64,000 nt of DNA from Mytilus galloprovincialis (Eukaryota; Mollusca; Bivalvia; Mytilida; Mytilidae): NCBI RefSeq assembly GCF_965363235.1, contig NC_134843.1:43843035-43907034 (forward strand). Reading direction: 5' to 3'. A model generated the notes under the pieces. That model saw nothing but the letters and a program-made list of their open reading frames with translations, was not told where the DNA came from and made no database searches. The position numbers and the translations under genes were made by a program. Below, piece after piece: positions 22,881 through 33,699 of the stretch; the first letter of the stretch is position 1, and every line of letters begins with the position of its first letter.

Positions 22881-23756
22881 CGTTTCTCTTTTCAGGTTAT
22901 TCAAATTAAATTCATTGAAAGTATGTAAAGGTCTTGATTTCCAAGATTACTTCCTATCAGACTTTTGCACTATTTATACCGAATTATACCGAATTATACC
23001 GAATTATAAACCGCTTTTACTTTTATCTTGAATTTAAATTTCGTGACAAACAGACACATTGATCGATCTATATTTCTATCTTTAAGTTAGATCGAAAATA
23101 GTTCATGGACAATGATAAGCCAACACACAAAATTAGAAAATGCTTGGTCATTTTTATCATTTCTGTTCTACAGCAATACATTTGAGACACCGGTCATTTA
23201 TCTTAAGGGAGACATTGTTTTAATAAATAAATGTTTTATGATTGTTAGTTTCGTTGGATGAAAATTGACTTGTTATGTTTTTTAACCAGCCTTAAGGCGA
23301 AGTGTACGTAATTAAACTACACAATGGATTCTTTTTAAATTTTACATGTAGATTCTGCTTGTAAAAATAAATCGGAAAATAAAATAAAAAAAGGGGGTAA
23401 CCGTTTTCGTTTTTGAGATACGAGCTGTTGAAGTTACCAGCATCATACACCAAAATTACAAAGGATATATAGGGAAAATCGTGAAATTCGGCAGGAATTG
23501 TTACATTTCCAAGATTTTCTATCATATTAGACAATCGATTTTTTTTTAAATTTATGAGACGATTCTAAAATGTCTGAGGAATCGATTGGTGCAAAGAAAG
23601 TCCTTAGCAACCGTGCTACTTTTCAAGCTATACCCTGTTAAAGTTGAATCTTGAGTGTAAAAAAACAAAAAACAACGACAACGTTATTGACGTCGCCGCA
23701 ACAGTTACGACGCTTCATATAGTCCTATACTTGTATGAAATATATATATACTGTTT

Positions 23757-23835
23757 TGTTGGAGTTCGTGTTGCTCGGTCTTTAGTTCTTTATGCTACGT
23801 TTTGTGTACTATTGTATTGTATTTGTCTATTATAT
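23757..23835 (+). mobile_element. PLE-family tail fragment inside the TTAA element
   Basis: GAGTTCGTGTTGCTCGGTCT and TTGTGTACTATTGTATTG match the middle of the PLE tail (compare 41920-41973). Confidence 0.5.
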
Positions 23836-24403
23836 TCGGGTGCGTGCGGAGATCGCCAAGCTAGAAAACGGTTGACATTTTCTTCATTATGAACTAGAAC
23901 TATTTTCGACTTTGGTGCCTTATTTTTTGTTAAAATCTAAACACTGCAACGTGTTTTCAAAATCTTTGTTCCCATAAAACTTCATTTCGTCAAGGTCTCT
24001 TCTCAGAATATCAGCCATCTGTCTGGCACAGGATAACAAATCAATATTTAAGTAAATTTAAGTTGTGTGGTAATTCTTAGTACATTTGGGTAAATTAATT
24101 TAATCTTTGTGCCGCACAAGCATTTCTATAATTCAACACATCCCTGAGCCACGACATTATATATTTTATGCATTGCATGCGCTTCTTTTTATCACAATCC
24201 AAACCGGCTAGTAACCGTTGTATAACTTTACACGTCTGAAGACAAATATTTGCGTGAAACATTTTTGTATGATTTTTATTTCTAGAAATCAACCTGAAAT
24301 CTACAACAGTCCATTCCGAAAGTCGGACTGGACCTTTACTTTTATGTGCATTCGGGATCTACACAAATTGTAACCCGAATAATTCAGTCGTTTTATTCAG
24401 CTG

Positions 24404-24865
24404 ATGTACGAATGCTACATTTCTCGTGTGGGAGAAAATCGGACATGGAAAGGGCTTGAATTATTCGAGTTACTCAAATTGAAACTCGGGAATATATTTC
24501 TAGCTGTTCGGAATTCGTGGAAACAAATGATTGTTTTTCGGCATTACGATATTGAATCAATAGAGATACCAATTATTTCTTTTAACAAATTGGAATACCA
24601 GTCAGTTTATAGGTCTTCAGTTAGAAATAGGGGCGGCAATCCATTCATTTTATCCAATCAATTGGAAGAGGGGATCAACATTGATAGTCAAAAAGCCTTG
24701 AAATATTCGATAAAAACGTTGAATGTAAATTATATGAACTCCAAAGTCTCATATTATAAGACTAGTAAACCACAGGCTTCTCAATTCTTGTATGATCATG
24801 AACTAGGTGAAAACCTAGAGCTGACCGAGTGCGAGATCCTCATGGATAATCATCGAGGTCGTTAA
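24404..24865 (+). CDS. Hypothetical 153-residue protein in the TTAA element
   Basis: An uninterrupted frame of 153 codons, long for this AT-rich DNA. It can start at ATG 24404, directly after a TTTTATTCAG acceptor-like site, so it may be an exon. The protein is mixed charge and rich in Asn, Leu, Ser and Tyr, with a single Cys near the C-terminus and no membrane segment or signal peptide. Recognisable stretches include RTWKGLELFELLKLKLGNIF near the start and HELGENLELTECEILMDNHR at the end. I do not recognise the family and see no DDE or zinc-finger pattern. Its position inside a transposon suggests an element-encoded or captured gene. Chance openness remains possible. Confidence 0.3.
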   Translation: MYECYISRVGENRTWKGLELFELLKLKLGNIFLAVRNSWKQMIVFRHYDIESIEIPIISFNKLEYQSVYRSSVRNRGGNPFILSNQLEEGINIDSQKALKYSIKTLNVNYMNSKVSYYKTSKPQASQFLYDHELGENLELTECEILMDNHRGR

Positions 24866-25014
24866 ACACCCCTTGCAGTAAACTTTGGTTAAATTTAAAA
24901 AAAAAAAATCGAAATGTAATAGTCTGAACACATTTCACCTCTCATTCCACTAAATATTAAATTGCAGTTACAAGTATCACAAAACTTCCCTGACCTTTTT
25001 TCTTTAACCATAAT

Positions 25015-25213
25015 AGAGGGAGGAGGGAAGGAAGGATCCAGATCCCGAAATCCCGGGCTTAAAAACACGAAATCCGGCGAGGTCCCGAATTAAAAAAAAA
25101 TTTAAATCCCAACTACCCGAAATTCGGAAATAGAATTCCCGGATCCCGAAAGGGTCAATCCCGAAATCCCGAGCTTAAAAACACCCGATCCCGGAGTTCC
25201 GATAAAGGTCATA
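25015..25213 (+). repeat. ATCCCG-rich dispersed repeat, copy 2
   Basis: It shares ATCCCGAGCTTAAAAACACC and several ATCCCGAAATCCCG motifs with 9725-9912. A run of 20 C follows at 25214-25233. Confidence 0.65.
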
Positions 25214-26574
25214 CCCCCCCCCCCCCCCCCCCCACCGTAATTCTATATTTTATTCATTCATAATCTTGGATTGAGACTTGATACTTCAAAATTACATTCT
25301 CTAATTTTGAATGATGCACACAGGCACAATAAAAGAAAACAGATTTCGCTATATATCTCTTCGAAATAGAAGAAATGACATGTTATATTTTATCTTACAT
25401 GTGTACTTTCAATTTCAATATGGTTCTAAATTTAGATTTAGTTTTCCCATAAATTGCGGACGGAATAGAAGACACCTGTTTATTTTCTGCACATGTAGAA
25501 AAGTTGAAAACTGGGAGTTGAATGACATAATTTTTACTTATTTTAAGATAAATGTTAGAGTAAGAAAATTTTTAAGTTAATGAGTAATTTTTGGGGCATA
25601 ATTTGTTTATTTTTTGTTTGTTTTCCGTCTTTGTTCTTCCGACTGGTAAGTTTTGCACAAGTGGTCAAATTATTCTCTTGGTATCGTCTGATTTCTTATA
25701 TGAATATAAATCCTGTCCTTAAATTTTCAATTGCACAAAATACGAACATTTCAACGTCTTTTTAATTAAACAATTAAATTCACACGTCTTTCATTAATTA
25801 TGTGTAACCTATTATAAAACTTTACGTTGAGTACTGTGTTTTTCGTTCAAGACTACGGCTTTTTAAAACGATATTGTTGGGTCAATTCAGGTTTCATTTT
25901 AATTAATTTGATGTCAATAGAAGAAAAATTGTTACATGTTTATTTGTTTATTTGTTTATAATTTTGTTGTGAGGCGTTTTTTCTTTCTGTTGATATCATA
26001 AACACGAAATGCCTTCTCCTACGCGTCTAAAACAATGTTTTTAAGTCAGGCTGCACACAGAACAACGTAAAGAATGCTGTGATTTCTAATTGGAGTTATT
26101 TAGATAATTTCTATGAGGTTAAAGACAGCACAGGCGTGCTTGTTGGATTCATTATAGACCGAAGAAAGTAGTTTCTCTTTCGTGTGTCCTTTCTTGGAGT
26201 AAGGGAGATAACTTGCGTAACTAACGACGAACGTTTTTAATCCCGTATTCCGCTAGAGGCGTGCAATTACGTACACTTCGCCTTAAACAAGCATTTGAAG
26301 TTGTATTTTCTTTGCTATGAATCATTTTGCTGTTATATTTTAACTGGTTTGCAATCAACAATTATGTCCGTCATTCCGTCCGAAAGAACCTTTTTCTAAG
26401 TTTTCTTGGCTCATATGCAAGGTAATGATTGTATATCTGTTCCGCAGCTTGATTATGTTATGCTGTAGTGTGTAAGTAATTTTGACATTCGCCGTGCATC
26501 CACTTCCTGTTTGCCGATATTTTGAAATTGTACAACACTCATTGTGCCTTAAAACAAATGGAGTTTTTTGGTCC

Positions 26575-26665
26575 TCAATGCTTTCAACTTTATTAAAGCG
26601 TCACTTGTGGGTCTTTTGTTGATGAAACGCGCAAATACAAAATTTCAATCCTGGTATCTATGATG
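26575..26665 (+). repeat. Degenerate hammerhead-like retrozyme remnant
   Basis: GCGTCACTTGTGGGTCTTTT, then GATGAAACGCGC, correspond to the hammerhead region at 17791-17835, with the CTGATGA core mutated. The preceding GGTCCTCAATGCTTTCAACT and following CAATCCTGGTATCTATGATG also match the family. Confidence 0.5.
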
Positions 26666-26691
26666 AGTTTATTTCCATTGATTTCTATGGA

Positions 26692-26835
26692 AGAGGGACG
26701 AAAGATACCAGAGAGACAGTCAAACTCATAAATGGGAAACACCATGGCTAAAAATGAAAAAGGCAAACAGACAAACAATAGTACACATGACACAACATAG
26801 AAAACTAAAGAATAAGCAGCACAAACCACATATGG
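26692..26835 (-). mobile_element. PLE-family tail, no coding part
   Basis: The minus strand ends GTATCTTTCGTCCCTCTT and carries TTCTTTAGTTTTCTATGTTG. Only the last 145 bp of the tail are present. Confidence 0.7.
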
Positions 26836-27289
26836 AAGTGCTTATATTATTTGGCTGCTGCTTGATAATGTTTAGTTGTATCATGCAATCAATGTTGTCA
26901 AATGCCGTGCAGTTATTTTTGGGCAACTAGGTTGAAATTTTACAATACTCATCAAAATTTTCTTAGCTTCAACGATTTATAGAATGATTTAAATGCTTAT
27001 GTATAAATGGTACCTAAATAAATTGTATGCATTGACGGAAGTCCGTCACCACGACTTTTCTTTACAGGCTGTTCTGTATGATAAGGGAAAAAAAGAAGAG
27101 ATTAAAGCATAGTGGTGGTGTTGAAAAGGTTAAATCCTAAATGAAACAAATGTAAGAATATACTGTAGATCGAAAAATTTAATAGCACTTTTTGGATGCT
27201 ATAAATTGTATTGGCGCTCAACAATGCCGACTTCGGTATTTAAACTAAAGAGACTTATCCTACCGAACTGCCTTTAAATGAAACCAATA

Positions 27290-27530
27290 ATGAGAACTGC
27301 TCGTTACTAGAACTTGTTTCTTATATATCTAACGACAGGCTTTATTTTCAAATTTACGATAAAGAGATGATTTTTCATTTCCTATTGTTCATACTCCATT
27401 TTAGGTGGTAATGTTCCTCGGTCACCATCTTATGGTGTTTACACATTTGAACTTGTTCGATTCGCTCGTGTATGTAACAAAGTCATTGATTTCATTGAAA
27501 GAAAAAGAAAAATTATTATATCTGTTTTGG
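27290..27530 (+). pseudogene. Reverse transcriptase remnant (second PLE-type subfamily)
   Basis: Frames encode a decayed IYDKEMIFHF segment, then GGNVPRSPSYGVYTFELVRF and ARVCNKVIDF. These align by eye with the NIPAAPAYGVYISQLIRYSR region of the PLE copies at 31.7 and 60.5 kb, but are clearly a different subfamily. Confidence 0.6.
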
Positions 27531-28204
27531 ACATCACAAATCTGTTAAATCATTTACTAATTTGTATAATCGATACAAGCTCGTAAATATAAATCATCAT
27601 GTAGACATCTTCAAGTTCAGGTATTTCACATCTAATCCTTTATGGTCATATTTAATATACAGAACATAAATGTCGTCCTTCACCTCAAAAGCTAACTAAA
27701 CGTTTACACAGACATATCCAAAAGGCATATAGCCGTAGTGATACCATTAAAACAAAAAGTAATTGTATTTGATGATATAGTTATCAGAAAATGCCAACAA
27801 AAATGAATTCACCAACATATATATATTAGAACTCGTAACATAGGATTTCAGACAGAAACATTAAAAATCGGTATTCTATTAACAGAGAAATTTGAAAGCT
27901 TTAGTACAAGAGTTCTCTAGTTGAAAAGTTGAGAAATGTAATATGACCTAGTTATAATGTCTATTTGTCAAAAGGAATTTCAGGACAATGATGTTTACAA
28001 AGAGATAAACTAAATATTACAAGTAAGACAATACATTTAGTACAATGAAACTATATGTAGTACAAGTACTAAACCTTATTCACCGGTCATTCTGTTTAAA
28101 ATCGCCACTAAAGGAATCGGAATTTGTCACGTCATTTGTGATAGCAATCCGGTACATATGCACTAGTTAACCTTTTTGAACTGAAACAATAATTTTCATC
28201 TGAA

Positions 28205-28430
28205 CAGCTCTTTAAAGACTGAACAGTTCGTTGTTATAAGTCATGATCATGCTCAGTCTTTCAGTGAATTCTAAAACTTAACCACAGTAAAATATTCTGT
28301 ACTGTTCAAACAATTCTTTAGCAGCCTTTTGGGATCTGTTCAGATAATTTTCAGACTATTCAGTAGTTGTTCCCCTGTTCACAAATACAACAAACTGAAT
28401 TTTCTGCAAAGCTACTGGGGCTCTTTTTAC
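28205..28430. other. Copy-B-specific insertion rich in CTGTTCA/TGAACAG motifs
   Basis: The flanking sequence matches copy A across about 14300-14335, but copy A lacks most of this stretch. CTGTTCA-like heptamers occur repeatedly on both strands. No coding sequence. Confidence 0.35.
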
Positions 28431-28699
28431 AAATAATCTTACGACTAACATGATTGAAAGTTATACTGTAATGTTCATGACTATCTTTTATCATGAGATT
28501 TTTGTTTTTTGGTTGTTAAATAAGCAGCTGGACAGTACTAAATAGACTGCAAGAAGTTATCTGAAATTATTCTTACAAGACATAATGTTTTAGTTTCAGT
28601 TTGTTTCAGTTTGTTTAGATCATGTTAAGACCAAACTGATGATTTAATGTTAATTCTCAGTAAATAGGCTGTGTCACATATTTTGTAAAATAATTAAAT

Positions 28700-29113
28700 A
28701 ACCTAAGTGAACAAGCTCACAAAGACTCATAACTCGAACAAAATGCAAATGATAATAACTTCTCGCAGATATACTAATCTACATAGTATGTCCTTTTATA
28801 TTATCTACAAAATTTCATAAAATTCTGGTGTGTAGATTCAGAGGAGTTGCAGTGACAAACTGTTACAGTAGTAAATTAAGGTAAACATTCTAAATTCAAA
28901 AGGGCAATATTCCTGCAAAAATAAGAATCTTTACGTTATGCATATCTACAAAGTATGTCCGACTTATCTTCACAGTTTCATGAAATTATGTTGTGTGGTT
29001 CAAAGGAGTTACGATGATAAAAAGAGGACTGACGGACAGACTGACTGATGGACAGACGGACGGACGGGCCACACACATTATACCCTACGAAACTTTGTTC
29101 CTCGGGTATAATA
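28700..29113 (+). repeat. Dispersed element ending in ACGG-rich sequence
   Basis: Two related internal segments occur (AATCTACATAGTATGTCC near 28780 and CATATCTACAAAGTATGTCC near 28945; AATTCTGGTGTGTAGATTCA and AATTATGTTGTGTGGTTCAA). They are followed by GACGGACAGACTGACTGATG and a closing TATACCC...GGGTATAA inverted repeat near 29078-29110. The plan resembles tandem-core Helitron-like or MITE families of molluscs. No protein is encoded. Confidence 0.5.
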
Positions 29114-29212
29114 ATAGGGTCATCGACTTCTCGCCGATTTTATTTGCTTTAATTCGGTCAATTTCATGTCAAACAGATTTCAAAATGTCAAATTATGTCA
29201 TACTAAACAGAC

Positions 29213-29630
29213 AGACAAAAGATACCAACGTGAAATTAAAACTCATAAGTCTTTATAAACTGACAACGCCATGACAAAAATTGAAAAAAGACAAAAACAC
29301 CGGTATGTTGCAATTATAGTTTATTATGAACAATGGGAACATATCCGTCTTCAACTTTGAAGTAGATATTCCAGAATGGTCAACCAACTCATGATGGCGT
29401 CTGTTAACTTTAAGAAGGGGTGGTTTCAACATCATCACTTGAAACTATTTGTTTGATAACTTCGTAGTGAGGAGCAACCCTCTATCAAGGAAACAATTAT
29501 GGGAAATGAAATCCCTGGAATTTGGTATCAACTGGAAGATATATATATTACACATGCAGGCGCTGTTGAAAGTTGCTTCATAGATATTTAAGTATCAAAT
29601 TTGGGAAGGAAATCATATCTTTTGTCTTTT
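29213..29630 (-). mobile_element. Decayed PLE fragment, copy-B counterpart of 14511-15225
   Basis: The minus strand retains broken reverse transcriptase C-terminal sequence (the HHELVDHSGIS region near 29360-29400) and part of the tail. Its place in the duplication matches the copy at 14511-15225. Confidence 0.75.
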
Positions 29631-30870
29631 GAATACCAACGATTTCCACACATCTGTTTAATTTGATATCGTTCATTACAAAAAAGTGTTTTCGTCGTTA
29701 TACCTGTAATAAAAAAGCCTTTTCCCCCTTATCGGTATCGGTCAATGAAATCAGTTCATAGTTTCACTTGTTCAGAAAACATTTTAAATATACTTAGCAC
29801 ATGCGCAATTCATCTATATCTAAGTTAACATCATAGGTCGCATGCAACCGGTTTCAAAACGAGGTCGAATTAATGTCGTGTAGGACAATACTGTGAAGTT
29901 TTTGAGATTATTCTAAAAAAAATTAAACAAACTGGCTTTCTAACAATAAACTATTATTCAAAAACAAACAATTTATATGTTCAAACTTATACTGTCAAAA
30001 TCTTTGCTAATTATTTAAGAATGCCGCTTCAATATTATCTAAGAGTGGAAACTAAAAACCAAAATGTTATCTTTCATTTAAATTGACTGCAAGGAAGGAT
30101 TTACTATTTACACGCATAGTTGACTTATAAAAATAAGATGTTGTATGATTGACACCGAGATAAACTTTACAAGAGATCAAATTGTTTTGCAATTAAGTCC
30201 TATATGTCACCACACTGCCTTCAACATTGAGAATATCGCATAGTTAGATTGTATGTTTCATTGAAATCATATTCAAAATATAACATGATTCCCACTCTCT
30301 GTGGAGTTTAATCAAGTATGGGATAACATTAGTTATCATCAGTTTCAAATGATAAATTTATCTTGTAGGAAATAAGACCGGAGATTTTTTTCAGAAAATA
30401 AAAGGATTTGAAGTTTTAGGCATAAATCTAAAACTCGTTCATTTCCAGTCAAACGAAATATTTAGTAATTTAAAAAAATTTTGACGTTTGATGCTCTGTA
30501 GATTTCAATTTGTCTGTCTCCCCTTACATTCGTCATTTCTTGTACATGAATATATGTCAATAACTACATATAATGGTCACTGCATTAATTGTAATTTTAT
30601 TAAAATTGCTTATTAATTTGTATTTTACTATTTACATAGCCCTGTTTGGCTCTTTGAAAAATAAAAAACCTTGAACTTGAAACTTGTATCAGAATATATA
30701 GGTTATAAAAAAATTCACAATAAATTTAGTCCTTCACATTTTCAAGGTAACGTAAGGAATATAGAAATATTCGATCAATCATGCCTTATCATATCTGAGA
30801 TAAACTAGTTTTTAGTTTATATGTAAGCTTGTTCGTTTGTCTAGCATAGACAAAAACAAAATATTGTAAT

Positions 30871-30953
30871 ATGAGTTTCCTCAAGTTTGTAGTTACATGC
30901 ATGTAGATTAGCTGTAACATGTTCGGCACATTTGTGTTTATTGAGCCCCCTTT
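30871..30953 (+). pseudogene. BIM1-like pseudogene, exon 1 relic
   Basis: It aligns with exon 1 of the intact gene, as does the sequence upstream back to about 30420. The frame hits TAG after 11 codons. The stretch for the mature start (His-Leu-Cys-Leu-Leu-Ser-Pro) is still recognisable at about 30927-30948, in another frame. The 3' end of the exon and its GTAAGT donor are missing and are replaced from about 30950 by a retrozyme-like insertion. Confidence 0.85.
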
Positions 30954-30960
30954 TCCTAGT

Positions 30961-31290
30961 TTGAAGAGTGCTTCTACAAATATAAATTTACAATCCTGGT
31001 ATATATGATGAGTTTATTTACAATAGTCAGCATTTATGTGTTGACATGAATTATTATTGGTATGGTAAAATGAACAAATTTTCTTTTTACAAACTTTGAA
31101 TTGTTAAAATACTAGGGATTTTCTACCTCGGGAAAAGGTTACCTTTACTGTATTTGGCAAAACCTTCCATTTTGGTCCTCAGTGATCTTCAACTTTTTAT
31201 TCATTTTGGTCAAGTAACTCGACCGTCACTGATGAGCCTTTGAAAAAGCACGTCTGGCGTACATAATTATAAACCTGGTATCTAAGTAAG
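30961..31290 (+). repeat. Decayed retrozyme-like unit at the lost splice donor
   Basis: It contains ACAATCCTGGTATATATGAT, TACAAACTTTGAATTGTTAA, GTATTTGGCAAAACCTTCCA and CGTCACTGATGAGCCTTTGA. These are the same order of blocks as the unit at 18120-18490. The CTGATGA survives near 31230, but GACGAAAC is lost. Confidence 0.65.
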
Positions 31291-31396
31291 TTCGTTTTTT
31301 TTCAAAAATGTAATTATCTGACGGTTGTAATTCTTTGATTATTTCACATCTAATTTTAATAGCAGCATACTTTTGGTTTAGCACTGATGACATGCT

Positions 31397-32110
31397 GAAA
31401 AAAGAGGGACGAAAGATACCAAAGGGACAGTCAAACTCATAAATCTAAAACAACTGACAACGCCATGGCTAAAAATGAAAAAGACAAACAAACAACAGCA
31501 CACACGAAACAACATAGAAAACTAAAGAATAAACAACACGAACCACACCAAAAAACTAGGGGTGATCTCAGGTGCTCCGGAAGGGTAAGCAGATCCTGCT
31601 CCACATGTGGCACCCGTCGTGTTGCTTATGTGATAAAAAATTCGGTAAATAGTCTAAAACGGTAGGTCACATTCATGAAAGGGAAGGGGATTGTAGTTAC
31701 GACGTAAGGAACATATCCGATATCATTTGTGAAACGGTTATTCCATAATGGTCAACCAACTCGTGATGGCGTCCGTAAAATTTACGAAGGGATGATTTCA
31801 ACTTCACCATTTGGAACTCTTGGTTTAATAGTTTCCTTGTGAGCAGCAACCCTCTATCAAGAAAATCATGATAGGAAATGCAAGCACGGGAATATCGTAT
31901 CAATTGGGAGATATATACCCCGTATGCAGGTGCTGCTGGAATGTTGCTACTTAGAAATGGAAAGTTCACAATTGGAAAGCTGAAATCATCTCTTTTGTCG
32001 TAAAGTTTTGTTTTCAATTGACCCTCAGTGTCAATTTCTAGATGTAAGTCAAGATATGAGGCCGACTTAACTGTATCTGTAGTATCCTTTATCTCTAAAA
32101 GAAAGAGCTG
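31397..32110 (-). mobile_element. 5'-truncated PLE copy in the pseudogene intron
   Basis: The minus strand keeps an open C-terminal reverse transcriptase segment of 106 codons (32017-31697). It includes KTKLYDKRDDFSFPIVNFPF, NIPAAPAYGVYISQLIRYSR and DHYGITVSQMISDMFLTS, then the full tail to the CTTTCGTCCCTCTTTT end at 31397. It has no counterpart in the intron of copy A, so it postdates the duplication. Among the PLE copies here it is one of the least damaged. Confidence 0.85.
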
Positions 32111-32791
32111 AAAGAAATTTCTCTATTTGATTGTTACTTGTTTATATTTATCATTTTTGTGTTAATAACTGGGCATGATAAATGATGTCTCGTTCATATC
32201 CAATTTTTTTTTGGGGGGGGGGGCAGATATTTTAGTAAAAATTCTGCATGCCAATTCTTCTCATCTTTCTCCATTTACCTTCGTCGCACTTTTTGAAAAA
32301 AAAACAAAAAAAAATCACATGTGCACACATTAACAAATTTTAGTCTGAAATTTTGTATTCGCTGTGTTTTTAGCTCTTTTGAAACTGGATTATATAAAAA
32401 AAATTTAAATACGACGATTTAATACGACGACCTATTTATAATTATTCTTTTTTCGTTCAATATTTTGGTTGTGTTAATTGCTGAAGGCCATACGGTCAAC
32501 TATAGTTCATAACAGCTTCGTCATTTGCTCTCTGATGGATAATGTTCTTATAGGCAATCATACGACATCTTATTCATTTGATATAGGGACATATACTCTG
32601 ACAAACTTGTTTAAACCCGTCAAAACTTTACAAGGTCGGAGACTTTTTCGTGTATGCTTTTCATTTTATGACTTATTGACATATTTGGTTATCTGCTAGA
32701 CCAAATTTGGACTTAATACAAACCTTACAACAACACCTCATTCGAAAATAGAATGGGAAATTTTTAAGACTTAAATTTTTGCTTTCTATAG

Positions 32792-33185
32792 ACGCAATGA
32801 TTGGTATCAACAAACCCAGTGCTAATGATTGCAGTTTAACTGCTTCATTCACCATTTAGAGGGTCGAATGCATGGCGGGAGTGAACGCAACATGCTTCAA
32901 AACAAGAGAAAATGTTACAGTTGGGTTCAGAAGAATCTTGATCATTATTCAAAACCTACTCCAGTAAATTTTTAAATCAACCTAATGATGGACAATGCAT
33001 ACACAGCTACTGCAACAATAATGAATATAGGTTATCAATCTTTGTCATTGTATTCTACTTCCATGATGATTTCAAATACAGCAACGAAAGGAAAATACAT
33101 GATCCAAGTAGTCTACAATACGATGAATCCAGATACAGGGGTTCCATTGTAATATTACCAGTGTACGGATGTAATGCTCGATTAA
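32792..33185 (+). pseudogene. BIM1-like pseudogene, exon 2 relic
   Basis: It aligns throughout with 19926-20317. Damage includes a C-to-A change replacing Gly of the CGL motif (now DCSLTAS), an insertion and stop (TTCACCATTTAG) around the second Cys, several small indels and a stop (GTTCCATTGTAA) near the end. The start (IGINKPSANDC) and the block GKYMIQVVYNTMNPDTGVP remain readable. The final QCTDVM equivalent reads QCTDVML. Confidence 0.9.
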
Positions 33186-33699
33186 ATAACAGACCAAGAC
33201 GATAACATAAAGGGATAACGAGGGGAAAATATACAATAAAATATGATAATGCTATCAAACAGTCATATATGTTAGATTTTTTTAAATGTTTTTTTTTTTC
33301 TAGTAAATTTAAGGTTTTACAAAAACAACAACAACAACAATTTTTATTTGTCAATCGAGACGCCCCGAGGAGCAGTACAATTACAGTTTAAATTAAAGTG
33401 TACAAATAATTGTGGTGATTTTTTTACATTGAAATTACAATACATGACAATAAAACGCGACAATGTTCTGCTGGTAAAACGTTTGTTAAAATTGAGAGTT
33501 GCTTTTCTTTGCTTGCTTCTACTCCACAATTTTACCGAGGCAATATCATTCTAATGCTTGTAGAAATCAATCTTTTAACTGGATGAACACACATATTTTG
33601 AGGGTATAATATTCGTGGTATACAAGTTGTAACTAAGGGATGCCTCCATTTTGAATTATTTAATTGTCATGGATTTGTTCGTTGGTCAGTTATAATGAA

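Larger units (their letters stand above)
23292..26286. mobile_element. 3.0-kb DNA transposon with TTAA target duplication
   Basis: GGCGAAGTGTACGTAATT at 23296-23313 is matched by its exact reverse complement ending at 26282. Both are flanked outside by TTAA (23292-23295 and 26283-26286), so the outer 22 bases are a perfect inverted repeat. TTAA targets are typical of piggyBac-type elements, but the ends do not begin with the usual CCC and no full transposase is visible. Inside are one 153-codon frame, a minus-strand coding-like scrap near 23920-24033, a PLE tail fragment and the ATCCCG repeat. It accounts for most of the extra length of copy B here. Confidence 0.75.
22380..33630 (+). repeat. 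Segmental duplication, copy B (contains the broken BIM1-like gene)
   Basis: Collinear counterpart of 12900-20780. It is longer because of a 3.0-kb TTAA element, PLE fragments and other insertions between 23.3 and 27.8 kb and in the pseudogene intron. Confidence 0.85.
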
